Positions 38,543 to 48,300 of a stretch of DNA of 64,000 nt are shown here, one piece after another. A program made the translations under genes and the position numbers. The stretch spans positions 3,222,501 through 3,286,500 of the forward strand of contig NZ_CP018099.1 of NCBI RefSeq assembly GCF_001886815.1, written 5' to 3'. How positions within the stretch are numbered: the stretch's first letter is position 1; each line of letters begins with the position of its first letter. This DNA comes from Caldithrix abyssi DSM 13497. Lineage in GTDB: Bacteria; Calditrichota; Calditrichia; Calditrichales; Calditrichaceae. The notes beneath the pieces are model-generated. The model worked only from the letters and a program-made list of their open reading frames with translations. It was not told the DNA's origin and did not search any database.

Positions 38543-39190
38543 TGTCATCTGAACGAAGCGAGAGCCGGAATCCACTGCAAAGTGAAAAGGATTCCCGCTT
38601 ACGCGGGAATGACGTGGAAGGGGGGAAGGGATTCCTGCTTGCGCAGGAATGACTGTGGGGCTTGCGCGGGAAAGACTGCCACGGTGTCATTCCGGCCGAG
38701 CGTAGCGAAAGCCGGAATCCACTGCAAAGTGAAAAGGATTCCCGCTTGCGCGGGAATGACATGGAAGGGTGGAAGGGATTCCCGCTTGCGCGGGAATGAC
38801 GTGGAAGGGGGGAAGGGATTCCTGCTTTCGCAGGAATGACGTGGGGCTTGCGCGGGAATGACTACCACGGCGTCATTCCGGCCGAGCGTAGCGAGAGCCG
38901 GAATCCACTGCAAAGTGAAAAGGATTCCCGCTTGCGCGGGAATGACATGGAAGGGTGGAAGGGATTCCCGCTTGCGCGGGAATGACGTGGAAGGGGGGAA
39001 GGGATTCCTGCTTTCGCAGGAATGACTGTGGGGCTTGCGCGGGAATGACTACCACGGCGTCATTCCGGCCGAGCGTAGCGAGAGCCGGAATCCACTGCAA
39101 AGTGAAAAGGATTCCCGCTTGCGCGGGAATGACATGGAAGGGTGGAAGGGATTCCCGCTTGCGCGGGAATGACGTGGAAGGGGGGATGAC
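38543..39190 (+). repeat. Palindromic repeat array 3 (four units, up to 187-bp period)
   Basis: Units start (TCATTCCG or TCATCTGA) near 38545, 38687, 38873 and 39060. The 186-187-bp units carry one hairpin A (GCCGGAATCC with a CGAGCGTAGCGAGA loop), a spacer CCACTGCAAAGTGAAAAGG, and up to three hairpin B copies (ATTCCCGC-TTGC-GCGGGAAT, last one TTCCTGC-TTTC-GCAGGAA). Units 3 and 4 are nearly identical. A TTGAATGG-type leader with CGGCCTGTCAT precedes it at 38520-38548. No gene lies in 38477-39283. Confidence 0.93.
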
Positions 39191-39283
39191 TGTTGGGCAG
39201 GGAGTGAGGGCTACCAAATGCTTGAATGCTCGCTCGCCAGTAACCAGCCCAGCAGCGCATGCCCCGCTCATTCAACCAAACGC

Positions 39284-40051
39284 CTATTGCAACTTTTCAG
39301 CAATGTGAATGATTTCCGAAAACGAGTCGGCTTTTAAACAGGCGCCACCCACCAGCGCGCCGTCAATATCCGGTTGACTCAAAAGTGATTCGGCGTTTGC
39401 GGGCTTTACGCTGCCACCGTATTGAATGACCATCTTTTCACCTATTTCGCTTCCGAACATCTCCGTAAGCAGCTGACGAATTTCCTGGTGCACCTGTTGC
39501 GCCTGTTCAGGCGTGGCCGTTTTGCCGGTGCCGATAGCCCAAACCGGTTCATAAGCCACAATCACTTTTTTCATCTGTTCGGCGCTTAAATCGGCAAAAG
39601 CGCCGCGAATCTGTCGGCTGACCACTTTTAAAGTAATATTGGCCTCCCGCTCTTCCAGGGTTTCGCCAACGCACACAATGGGCTTTAAACCGTTTTCCAG
39701 CGCGGCTTTCACTTTTTTATTAACGGTTTCATCGCTTTCGCCAAAATATTGCCGCCGTTCAGAGTGGCCAATAATCACATAATCCGCGCCCGTACTTTTG
39801 ATCATGCCCGCGCTAATTTCTCCGGTAAAAGCGCCCTCTTTTTCCCAGAACATGTTCTGCGCCCCCAGATGAATTCTGGAGTCGCCAATAACTTCGTAAA
39901 CCGGCGCAAGGGCGGTAAAAGGCGGACAAATGACGATCTGCGTTTTAGTTATGTCCATCGTTTTTATTCTCACCTGATTGGCCAGTTGCATGGCCTCACT
40001 ATTGGTTTTGTGCATCTTCCAGTTTCCGGCGATTACGATCTGGCGTTTCAT
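39284..40051 (-). CDS. tpiA: Triosephosphate isomerase
   Basis: It interconverts dihydroxyacetone phosphate and glyceraldehyde 3-phosphate in glycolysis. This 255-residue protein has every active-site motif: Lys12 in GNWKMHK, His96 in IIGHSERR, Glu168 in AYEPVWAIGTG, and the phosphate-binding GGSVKP. AGGAGA precedes the ATG. It is the third gene of a gap-pgk-tpiA run but is separated from pgk by a strong terminator and 410 bases, and so likely has its own promoter, next to an octamer microsatellite. Repeat array 3 lies just downstream. Confidence 0.97.
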   Translation of the reverse strand: MKRQIVIAGNWKMHKTNSEAMQLANQVRIKTMDITKTQIVICPPFTALAPVYEVIGDSRIHLGAQNMFWEKEGAFTGEISAGMIKSTGADYVIIGHSERRQYFGESDETVNKKVKAALENGLKPIVCVGETLEEREANITLKVVSRQIRGAFADLSAEQMKKVIVAYEPVWAIGTGKTATPEQAQQVHQEIRQLLTEMFGSEIGEKMVIQYGGSVKPANAESLLSQPDIDGALVGGACLKADSFSEIIHIAEKLQ

Positions 40052-40071
40052 GAGTTATTCTCCTTGATTAT

Positions 40072-40127
40072 GGTTGAATAGTTGAATGGTTGAATAGTTG
40101 AATGGTTGAATGGTTGAATGGTTAATG
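40072..40127. repeat. Octamer microsatellite (RGTTGAAT)n upstream of tpiA
   Basis: Six consecutive 8-bp units of GGTTGAAT or AGTTGAAT and a degenerate seventh (GGTTAATG). The array begins 21 bases upstream of the tpiA start and about 9 bases upstream of its SD. Confidence 0.9.
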
Positions 40128-40387
40128 GGATGCGTGTGGCTTCCGGGATACATCATATTTTTCACCACATTAAGTTGAAAAAGATGTAGCCGTTTCTTTG
40201 CTCCTGGCGCCCTCATTTTCTTCTACCGTTCACTTTAATTTCAAGATTTAATCCGTCGTTTTTGCAGAATGCTTCCCCATTTGCTGCCAAAATTGTTTCA
40301 GCAAAATTTCGTCTGACGATTAAACACAAACGCATCGCCTCGCCAGGGCCATGCGCCCCTTCCCTTATTTCCACTTCCTGTTAAAAT

Positions 40388-40427
40388 AAATCAGACGACC
40401 GATCGAAGAACGCCGGTCGTCTGATTT
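40388..40427 (-). terminator. Terminator after pgk
   Basis: AAATCAGACGACCG (40388-40401) and CGGTCGTCTGATTT (40414-40427) form a perfect 14-bp stem with a 12-base loop. On the minus strand it is followed by TATTTTAA, 35 bases after the pgk stop. Confidence 0.88.
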
Positions 40428-40461
40428 GTTTAAATATCTGTTGAATAAAAGTATTTTACGC

Positions 40462-41658
40462 TCAGGCATCGGTTAGCGCGGCAATACCCGGCAGTTCCTT
40501 CCCTTCCAGAAATTCCAGCGATGCGCCGCCGCCGGTGGAGATGTGCGTAAATTGGTCTTCCATGCCGAATTTGGCGATGGCCGCCGCTGAGTCGCCGCCT
40601 CCGATCACACTCACGGCGCCATTTTTCGTGGCCTGGGCGATGGCTTCGGCAATTTTACGCGTGCCTGTTTCAAAATTGGGCATTTCAAAAACGCCCAGCG
40701 GCCCGTTCCACACAATGGTTTTGGCTCTGGAAACTTCTTCCGCAAAAAGCTTGATGCTCTCCGGCCCGATGTCCATTCCCATGTAATCTGCGGGAATTTC
40801 CGTTACTTTAACCACCTTACGCACGGCATCATTATCAAACTTATCGGCCACCACTGCATCAACGGGCAATAACAGGTTGATGTTCTTCTCTTTGGCCTCT
40901 TTCAAAATTTGTCCGGCCATCTCGATGCGGTCTTCTTCCAGCAATGATTTTCCGATTTCATAGCCCTGCGCCTTATAAAAGGTGTAGGCCATGCCTCCGC
41001 CAATAATCAACGTGTCCACTTTGTTGAACAGATTTCTGATCACATCGATTTTGCCGGAGATTTTCGCCCCGCCTAAGATGGCCACAAACGGGCGCGTGGG
41101 ATTTTCGATGGCCTGTCCCAGATATTTCAACTCTTTTTCTATCAGATAGCCGGCTGCGGCCTGTTTAAAATATCTGGTAACGCCCTCGGTCGAAGCATGA
41201 GCGCGATGCGCTGTGCCAAAAGCGTCATTGATGTAAAGATCGCAGCCTTCTGCCAGCTGACGGGCAAATTCCGGATCGTTTTCTGTTTCTTCTTTGTGAA
41301 AGCGTAAATTTTCCAGCAACAGCACTTCGCCCGGTTTAAGCTCGGCCTTCATCTTCTGCACTTCGGGACCAATACAATCGGGCGCCATTTTTACTTCAAC
41401 ATTTAACAGCTCACTTAACCGTTTGGCCACCGGTTTTAAGCGTAATTCTTCTTTAACCTGACCTTTCGGTCTTCCCAGATGGCTGCACAAAATGGCCGCT
41501 CCGCCGTCCTGCAGCACCTTTTTGATGGTCGGTAAAGAAGCCACAATGCGCCGATCATCGGTAATCTCGCCTTTTTCATTTAACGGCACGTTAAAATCGC
41601 AGCGGATTAAAACTTTTTTACCCTTCAAATCAAGCCGGTCTATGGTTAGTTTTTTCAT
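40462..41658 (-). CDS. pgk: Phosphoglycerate kinase
   Basis: It transfers phosphate between 1,3-bisphosphoglycerate and ADP. This 398-residue protein has the N-terminal signature [14 protein letters not shown], the substrate arginines ([16 protein letters not shown]), the hinge, and the C-terminal nucleotide motifs [11 protein letters not shown] and [11 protein letters not shown]. It follows gap on the same strand with a hairpin between them. GGAGAAGGAAG precedes the ATG. Confidence 0.97.
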   Translation of the reverse strand: MKKLTIDRLDLKGKKVLIRCDFNVPLNEKGEITDDRRIVASLPTIKKVLQDGGAAILCSHLGRPKGQVKEELRLKPVAKRLSELLNVEVKMAPDCIGPEVQKMKAELKPGEVLLLENLRFHKEETENDPEFARQLAEGCDLYINDAFGTAHRAHASTEGVTRYFKQAAAGYLIEKELKYLGQAIENPTRPFVAILGGAKISGKIDVIRNLFNKVDTLIIGGGMAYTFYKAQGYEIGKSLLEEDRIEMAGQILKEAKEKNINLLLPVDAVVADKFDNDAVRKVVKVTEIPADYMGMDIGPESIKLFAEEVSRAKTIVWNGPLGVFEMPNFETGTRKIAEAIAQATKNGAVSVIGGGDSAAAIAKFGMEDQFTHISTGGGASLEFLEGKELPGIAALTDA

Positions 41659-41686
41659 CTTCCTTCTCCTGTCCGCTAATCCAACT

Positions 41687-41717
41687 AAAAAAAGAGAGGC
41701 AACTTAAAGCGCCTCTC
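41687..41717 (-). terminator. Hairpin with T-run between gap and pgk
   Basis: GAGAGGC (41694-41700) and GCCTCTC (41711-41717) pair around a 10-base loop. On the minus strand a run of seven T follows (complement of 41687-41693). It lies 11 bases after the gap stop and 28 bases before the pgk start, so it may act as a partial terminator that lowers pgk relative to gap. Confidence 0.8.
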
Positions 41718-41727
41718 CATTGTTTTG

Positions 41728-42765
<1,038 letters not shown>

Positions 42766-42903
42766 TCAAATGATGCAAAGTAAAAAATCACTCCAACAAA
42801 GTCAAGTAAAAAGTTATAAAATTCACTATTTCTGTATTTACTTTTATTTGCCCCATATCAAGCAATCGTTTAAATTTGTTAGCTCATTAATTAATAAGGT
42901 ATT

Positions 42904-44196
42904 ATGAAATCAAAACGCTTACTAATCAAAAACGGCCTTCTGATAACGGCCAATCACAACATGGATGTGTTCCGGGGCGATCTTTTAATCGAAGGCGGCC
43001 GCATCGCCTCTCTTGCTCCCCGGATTGATGATCCTGAAGCAGAGATTGTTTACGCCGATGAGCTGCTCATTGTTCCGGGATTCGTCCAAACGCACGTGCA
43101 TCTGGCGCAAACCCTCTTCCGCAATTCCGCCGAAGATCTTTCTCTATTGGGCTGGCTCGAAAAAAAGATCTGGCCGGGCGAAGCCTCGCACACGCCCGAA
43201 AGCCTTCGTTTAAGCGCCCAATTGAGCATTGCCGAATTTTTCCGCAGCGGCACCACCACCATCATGGACATTGGCATTGTTAAACACGCTGCCGTTCTTT
43301 TCGAAGTAATAGCTGAAACCGGCATGCGGGCCATTAGCGGCAAGATGCTGATGGATTACGGAGACGGCCCGGAAGCGTTGATCGAGTCCGGCGATGCAGC
43401 CCTTCAGGAGAGCATTGATCTGCTTGAAAAATGGCATGGTTACGATAACGGCCGCATTCACTATGCCTTTGCCCCGCGTTTTGTCCTTTCCTGCAGCGAA
43501 TATTTATTAAAAGAGATCGGTCTGCTGGCTAAAAAATATGGCGTGGGCATCCACTCGCACGCATCCGAAAATAAAAGCGAAGTGGCTCTGGTGGAAGAAC
43601 GATTCAAAATGAGCAACATTCAGGTTTTTGAACATCTGGGTCTTACCGAAGCGCCGTTGCGTCTGGCCCACTGCATCTGGACCGATGAAAACGACCGCCG
43701 GTTAATGCGTGCCAATGATATCAAGGTGCTGCACTGTCCGTCAGCCAATTTAAAACTGGGTTCCGGCATTGCTCCCATCCCCGATTATCTTGAAAGAGGA
43801 ATTAACGTCTCTTTGGGCGCAGATGGCGCCCCATGCAATAATAATCTCAGCATCTTTACCGAAATGCGTCTGGCCGCGTTGATTCAAAAAGGCCTGCACG
43901 GGCCGGAAAGCATGCCCGCCCCAACCGTTTTTCGTCTGGCAACCATTGACGGCGCACGCGCCCTGGGGCTGGATGAGCAGATCGGCAGCCTGGAAGTCGG
44001 CAAAAAAGCCGACCTGGTCTTTATAAAAAGAAATCAAGTTCACTCCATTCCTGACGAAAATATTTACGCCAAATTAATTTTTTCTACCAACGAGGCCGAT
44101 GTTTTACATGTGATGGTGGATGGGCGCTGGGTGATGAAAGAGCGGGAGTTGCTGACCATCAACGAAGAAGAACTGGTAAGTAAAATAAAATTATGA
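42904..44196 (+). CDS. mtaD: Amidohydrolase, probable MTA/SAH deaminase
   Basis: This 430-residue protein belongs to the ATZ/TRZ group of metal-dependent amidohydrolases. Metal ligands are seen in QTHVHLAQTLFR, IHSHASEN (with the paired His) and the Asp of LGADGAPCNNNLS. LGWLEKKIWPGEA is typical of the methylthioadenosine/S-adenosylhomocysteine deaminase branch, which salvages these nucleosides. Guanine or chlorohydrolase-like activities are alternatives. A long composite beta domain is formed by the N- and C-terminal ends. AAGG precedes the ATG. Its relation to the next genes is unclear. Confidence 0.85.
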   Translation: MKSKRLLIKNGLLITANHNMDVFRGDLLIEGGRIASLAPRIDDPEAEIVYADELLIVPGFVQTHVHLAQTLFRNSAEDLSLLGWLEKKIWPGEASHTPESLRLSAQLSIAEFFRSGTTTIMDIGIVKHAAVLFEVIAETGMRAISGKMLMDYGDGPEALIESGDAALQESIDLLEKWHGYDNGRIHYAFAPRFVLSCSEYLLKEIGLLAKKYGVGIHSHASENKSEVALVEERFKMSNIQVFEHLGLTEAPLRLAHCIWTDENDRRLMRANDIKVLHCPSANLKLGSGIAPIPDYLERGINVSLGADGAPCNNNLSIFTEMRLAALIQKGLHGPESMPAPTVFRLATIDGARALGLDEQIGSLEVGKKADLVFIKRNQVHSIPDENIYAKLIFSTNEADVLHVMVDGRWVMKERELLTINEEELVSKIKL

Positions 44197-44270
44197 TTTT
44201 TTTTAGAATACACCTAAATTAGCGTAAGCTGAATCACAAGTTTGGGTTCGTAAAAACCCGGGAGTAAGTT

Positions 44271-45077
44271 ATGAAGCGTAGCATACTGCTTTCTTTTTTA
44301 TTATTAGCCTTCATTATGGCGTTTAATTCCTGCGGCAGTAAAAAAGATGCCGTTTTACAGGAAACCCGTTCTCCTGAAGAAATATTGCAGGATGGCGACC
44401 TTTTATTTGCTCAGGGAGACTATAAAAGCGCACTGGACACGTATCAACGCCTGCTCATTTTTTATCCCACCTCGGAGCTGGATATTGATGCCAAATTACG
44501 CATGGCCGAATGCTACAATAAATTGGAAGAATACGAAAAACAGATGGACCTTTTGCTTCAGATGCTTAAAGAGAATCTGATTCCGGAAAAAGTGCCGGCC
44601 ATTTACGTCCAGATTGGAAAATACTACGAAGAGGCGGCTCGCTTTAACCCACAGAATGCGGATACGATGGACTACAAAACCGCCATCGAATACTACCAGA
44701 GGGCGATCAAATACGAAGACAGTAACGACGAGTGGAGTAAGGCCGAGGCCAAATATCGGATCGGGCTGGTTTATGCCAAAATCGGAAAGCTCGATCAGGC
44801 GCGGGAAGCCTATGAGCGTGTAATCGTAGAAAATGCAGAAACGCCCTTTGCCGTTCTGGCGCAGATTAAATTGCAAAATCCGGATAATCTGATGGAACTT
44901 TCTACAGTACCCGATTCCATTGAGGCTTACAAAGAGCGTCTTGGCAGTTTGCTGCAGCAGGCCGAAGAAAAGCCCATGCCCGAAGAACAAAGAACACCCT
45001 CGCTGGAAGAATACATTCAATCGCCTGAAATGCCTGCCACGCCGGCGGATACCAGCGGTACCTCAGAGGAAAATTAA
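44271..45077 (+). CDS. TPR lipoprotein (BamD-like layout)
   Basis: This 268-residue protein starts with a lipoprotein signal (MKRSILLSFLLLAFIMAFNSC, Cys21 as lipidation site). Several tetratricopeptide repeats follow: ILQDGDLLFAQGDYKSALDT, LDIDAKLRMAECYNKLEEYE, AEAKYRIGLVYAKIGKLDQA. The tail is acidic and Pro-rich (EEKPMPEEQRTPSLEE). The layout is that of BamD-like outer-membrane assembly lipoproteins, but the disordered tail and lack of a clear match mean only a general scaffold role can be claimed. GGGAG precedes the ATG. Confidence 0.85.
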   Translation: MKRSILLSFLLLAFIMAFNSCGSKKDAVLQETRSPEEILQDGDLLFAQGDYKSALDTYQRLLIFYPTSELDIDAKLRMAECYNKLEEYEKQMDLLLQMLKENLIPEKVPAIYVQIGKYYEEAARFNPQNADTMDYKTAIEYYQRAIKYEDSNDEWSKAEAKYRIGLVYAKIGKLDQAREAYERVIVENAETPFAVLAQIKLQNPDNLMELSTVPDSIEAYKERLGSLLQQAEEKPMPEEQRTPSLEEYIQSPEMPATPADTSGTSEEN

Positions 45078-45090
45078 GCGCATAATTCTC

Positions 45091-45663
45091 ATGAAAATTG
45101 GCATTGGTTCTTTAAACAAAACAAAGGTAGAAGCTGTAAAGTCGGCGTGCGCTAAGCTACAACAGACTTTCCCTTATTTGCAAAATCAGCGTTTTGAGTT
45201 TGTAACCATGGGCGCCCGTACGCCCATTCCGGATATGCCGCTTTCACAGGAACAGATCATTGACGGCGCCGTGTTGCGCGCCCAATATGTGTTCAAACAG
45301 GTTCCCGACTTAGACTACGCCATTGGTCTGGAAGGCGGCACCTTTCCTCTTACCACGCCCGCTCTTTCGCCGGATGTGCTCTACTTTTTACAAAACTGGG
45401 TTTATGTTTACAATGGCCAAACCGGGTCTCTGGGGAGCTCGCCGGCCCTGCCTTTACCAGGTACGATTGTGCGGCAACTATATGAAGAACGTCGCGAATT
45501 AGCAGAGGTTATCGACGAATTCAGCGGCAGGCATGACGTCCGCTCCAATCAGGGCGCCTTTGGCATTTTAACGCGCCAATTACTTTCGCGCACCCACACC
45601 TTCGAGATTTCTGTTATTAATGCTTTTATTCCCTTTTTAAACCCCGATTACGCCCGATTTTAG
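45091..45663 (+). CDS. yjjX: Inosine/xanthosine triphosphatase (DUF84/YjjX family)
   Basis: This house-cleaning NTPase removes non-canonical purine nucleotides. The start motif MKIGIGSLNKTKVEAVKSA (phosphate-binding N-K-K pattern) is followed by GARTPIPDMPLSQEQIIDGA and YAIGLEGGTF, with acidic metal residues in the latter. HDVRSNQGAFGILT is the family's C-terminal signature. The open frame extends back to 44920 inside the lipoprotein gene in another frame, but ATG 45091 gives the proper N-terminus and 190 residues. It lies 13 bases after the TPR lipoprotein stop; its SD is weak (AGGA, far upstream), so coupling is likely. Confidence 0.9.
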   Translation: MKIGIGSLNKTKVEAVKSACAKLQQTFPYLQNQRFEFVTMGARTPIPDMPLSQEQIIDGAVLRAQYVFKQVPDLDYAIGLEGGTFPLTTPALSPDVLYFLQNWVYVYNGQTGSLGSSPALPLPGTIVRQLYEERRELAEVIDEFSGRHDVRSNQGAFGILTRQLLSRTHTFEISVINAFIPFLNPDYARF

Positions 45664-45792
45664 CGTCCTGTCACGCCCAATGAGGTTGCCGACAGGAAGG
45701 TTAGTTTTCCATCAAATAGATCTATTACCCTTTGCCGTAGGGACGAGGAAACGGTTGTTGGCAGCTGCTAAACGCTTTCTCATCTACTCTCT

Positions 45793-45990
45793 TCACAAAT
45801 ACTTTCTTATCTTTTCCATCCAGCCCCGGCGCACCAGGGCAATGGCCAGAATAATAAACAAAGCGCCCGGAATGATGGGAATAAGGGCGCCAACCATACC
45901 CAAAAAGACCAGTAATATCACCCAGAATATTTTGCGTTTACGGAACTTCTTGACTTTTGTCAACACATCTTTTTGTTTTTCAGCTTTCAT
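45793..45990 (-). CDS. Small two-helix membrane protein
   Basis: This 65-residue protein has a basic N-terminus (MKAEKQKDVLTKVKKFRKRK), a transmembrane helix IFWVILLVFLGMVGALIPII, a Pro-Gly turn, and a second helix ALFIILAIALVRRGW. The layout recalls PGPGW-type small membrane proteins. The frame opens at 46032, but ATG 45990 starts one base after the bshC stop and is preferred, by coupling. Function unknown. Confidence 0.65.
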   Translation of the reverse strand: MKAEKQKDVLTKVKKFRKRKIFWVILLVFLGMVGALIPIIPGALFIILAIALVRRGWMEKIRKYL

Positions 45991-45991
45991 A

Positions 45992-47560
45992 TTACAAGGC
46001 CACATATTTATGCGAATGGTCGTCCAGGTCAATGGAATCGAAAATCGTTTTTAACCAGCGCAAACCGAATTTATTATGAAAATAAACCGAACTCAATATG
46101 CGTTCCTGCGGCTTGCCGGCCGGATAAAAACTGTGGTGGATTGCAGTCAATTGTTCTACCGTTTTTTGATTTTTTTGCCGAAAGGCGCGCAGCAGGCGAT
46201 CATTCATTTTTTGCAGATTGTTTTCTATGCCGCTAAAAGTCTTTTCGACCACGCTTTCCAGAGTGGGATCGATGTTTTTACCAAGTTTTCGATACAACTC
46301 CAGACTTTGAGCGATTTGCGCCTTTAGACGAGCGGTCTCTTTTTCCATCTCTTTTAAATCATTTTGTTTGAAAAAAGCCTTTATCCAGCTGCCGGCCTCC
46401 TGCGGCACATCTTCTGCTCGCAGATCGAATTTTTTCAGTAGCCTACCGATCCGGGGTTCGATCAGAGTGGCCGAAAATCGCGGCTGCAAATGCGGCATGG
46501 ATATGTCGAATTGTTTAAACGCTCTTTTAAGCTGCGCCCAGTAGGCGATTTCGGCGGGCCCTGCCACGTATGAGGCCACGGGCAACATCCAGCTTTGCCA
46601 TAACGGCCGGGTTAAAACGGAGGCAGAAATACGATCGGGACTTTCGCTTAAGCGATCCAGTAATTGCGTTAAGGTCAGCGTGCTCTGTTCGCCGTAAACT
46701 CTGAAATTTGGGCCCTCACGCAAAATCGGCTGGCGCGCGTCTTGCCGATCTCTGAAAAACAAATAGGCGCGTTCTAACTGAATCGGAACTTGCGGCCGGC
46801 CAATCTGTGCGGTTTGGACGCGCAGCGCCTGCAGCAGTGCATCGTTTTCCGACAGAACACGCTTAAAAAACGGCAGGCTTTGTTCCTTTACCTCTCTTGC
46901 GCCGGGATCAAAAAAAAGCAAGCCAAAGGGTCCCAGCAATTCCTGTAAATGTTCTTTAAAGCAGCGTAACCAATTTTCGCCTGGACGGTAAATGCTGGCC
47001 AGTAAATCGAACAAAGCGCCAGAAAATTCGCTGGGCTGCAAAGAGGCTTTTAGGGTCGATAAAACTTCTTTAATGTTCCGCGGTAACGAACGCCTGCCTA
47101 CCGGGGTTCTTCGTTCGCCGCTCGCTTGTACTTCAATCTTTTTTAGTTCATTTTGCCGATCAAACACGTAAGCGTGATTTACTTCGTCAAAATCATGGTC
47201 TTCGCCCTCCAGCCAGAAAACGGGCACATAGTTGAACGCCCGGTTGTCCTCATTCAACCTGGCGCTAAGCGCCACGGCGGTTAGCGCCTTAAATACCACA
47301 TAAAGGGGCGAAACCAGAAAGCCCAGTTGCTGGCCGCTAACCACCAGCAGCGTATTTTCTTGCTTTAAAAAGGCAAGATGCTGCTTTTGCCGCTCAAACT
47401 GTACTTCCCCATTCTGGCGGATCAATTCGCTTGTTAAAAAGGTGCGCCGCTGCCCCATCACCTCTTCGGAAAGAGCGTTCCAGTCCGCTTTTAAAGGATG
47501 GGCAAAATACTCAGTCAAAGTTCGATTGGACTGCAGATATCTGGAAAAAATTTCATTCAT
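45992..47560 (-). CDS. bshC: Putative cysteine ligase BshC (bacillithiol synthesis)
   Basis: BshC adds cysteine to glucosaminyl-malate in the last step of bacillithiol synthesis. This 522-residue protein matches the family in length. It has the Rossmann-like core motifs VVSGQQLGFLVSPLYVVFKA, YVPVFWLEGEDHDFDEVNHA and PVASYVAGPAEIAYWAQLK, plus a long C-terminal coiled coil (DLKEMEKETARLKAQIAQSL). bshA and bshB are not in the window. Its start overlaps the methyltransferase stop (ATGA). It implies the organism uses bacillithiol as a low-molecular-weight thiol. Confidence 0.92.
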   Translation of the reverse strand: MNEIFSRYLQSNRTLTEYFAHPLKADWNALSEEVMGQRRTFLTSELIRQNGEVQFERQKQHLAFLKQENTLLVVSGQQLGFLVSPLYVVFKALTAVALSARLNEDNRAFNYVPVFWLEGEDHDFDEVNHAYVFDRQNELKKIEVQASGERRTPVGRRSLPRNIKEVLSTLKASLQPSEFSGALFDLLASIYRPGENWLRCFKEHLQELLGPFGLLFFDPGAREVKEQSLPFFKRVLSENDALLQALRVQTAQIGRPQVPIQLERAYLFFRDRQDARQPILREGPNFRVYGEQSTLTLTQLLDRLSESPDRISASVLTRPLWQSWMLPVASYVAGPAEIAYWAQLKRAFKQFDISMPHLQPRFSATLIEPRIGRLLKKFDLRAEDVPQEAGSWIKAFFKQNDLKEMEKETARLKAQIAQSLELYRKLGKNIDPTLESVVEKTFSGIENNLQKMNDRLLRAFRQKNQKTVEQLTAIHHSFYPAGKPQERILSSVYFHNKFGLRWLKTIFDSIDLDDHSHKYVAL

Positions 47561-48300
47561 TGTCTTGCCTTTTTAACCGTTAAAAAAATCAATCGCGGGC
47601 TTTGCGCCTCAAATGGCCGGCCCTGATAATCGCCAAAAACTTTTTGTATTTTAAAGCCGGCCGCATTTAACAGGGCTTTCAGCTCAAAAAGGTTGTAAAG
47701 GCGTACGGATTCTAAAAATTCCCTCTGGCGGCCCTTTTGTTCGATGGTGATTGCTTTTTCAACGCGTTTGCCGACAATTCGCCGCGTCTCAACAATCTTT
47801 TTACCATTAATGGTTCTGACGGTCTCTCCTTTAAGATGTTTTTGCACATAGCTGGCATTGAGAAAATCTAAAAAGAAAACGCCGCCTTTCTTTAACACGC
47901 GATGGTATTCTTTTAAAACCTGTAAATTTTCGCCATCGTCAAAAAAATAACCAAACGAGGTGAACAAACTCACCACTACCTCAAAGCGCGTTTTAAAAGG
48001 AAGCGCCCGAATATCTCCGCGCACCAGTTCAAGCGGGCAATTCTGCCGGGCGCGTTTTAATAGGCTCATTGAAAGATCAAGCCCAAAAACAAAATCGGAC
48101 CAATTTTTCAAAAGGCAGGCGTGTCTTCCGGGGCCGCACGCCGCGTCCAGAATTTTCGTTTGTTTCGTAATATGAATATTTTTAACGATTAAACGAATCA
48201 AATCCTGCGCGTCTTGCTCATCGCGGTGGGCGTAAACTTCGATGTACTCTTCGCCAAACCAGTTTTTGAACCAGTTTTCTTTAAATCCACTTATGCTCAA
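47557..48300 (-). CDS. SAM-dependent methyltransferase
   Basis: This 247-residue class I methyltransferase has motif I ILDAACGPGRHACLL, an acidic residue in FGLDLSMSLL, motif II-like FEVVVSLFTSFGYF and post-motif KGGVFFLDFLNASYV. Substrate not determinable. The start is TTG at 48300, 20 bases inside the epimerase gene, with only a weak SD; it ends overlapping bshC by 4 bases. Such tight packing shows it belongs to the epimerase-bshC operon. Confidence 0.85.
   Translation of the reverse strand: MSISGFKENWFKNWFGEEYIEVYAHRDEQDAQDLIRLIVKNIHITKQTKILDAACGPGRHACLLKNWSDFVFGLDLSMSLLKRARQNCPLELVRGDIRALPFKTRFEVVVSLFTSFGYFFDDGENLQVLKEYHRVLKKGGVFFLDFLNASYVQKHLKGETVRTINGKKIVETRRIVGKRVEKAITIEQKGRQREFLESVRLYNLFELKALLNAAGFKIQKVFGDYQGRPFEAQSPRLIFLTVKKARQ

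Larger units (their letters stand above)
40052..40461. other. tpiA upstream region with microsatellite and pgk terminator
   Basis: It contains the octamer repeat 40072-40127, gene-free sequence of no recognised content at 40130-40385, and the pgk terminator at 40388-40427. The tpiA promoter must lie here; I cannot place it with confidence. Confidence 0.6.
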
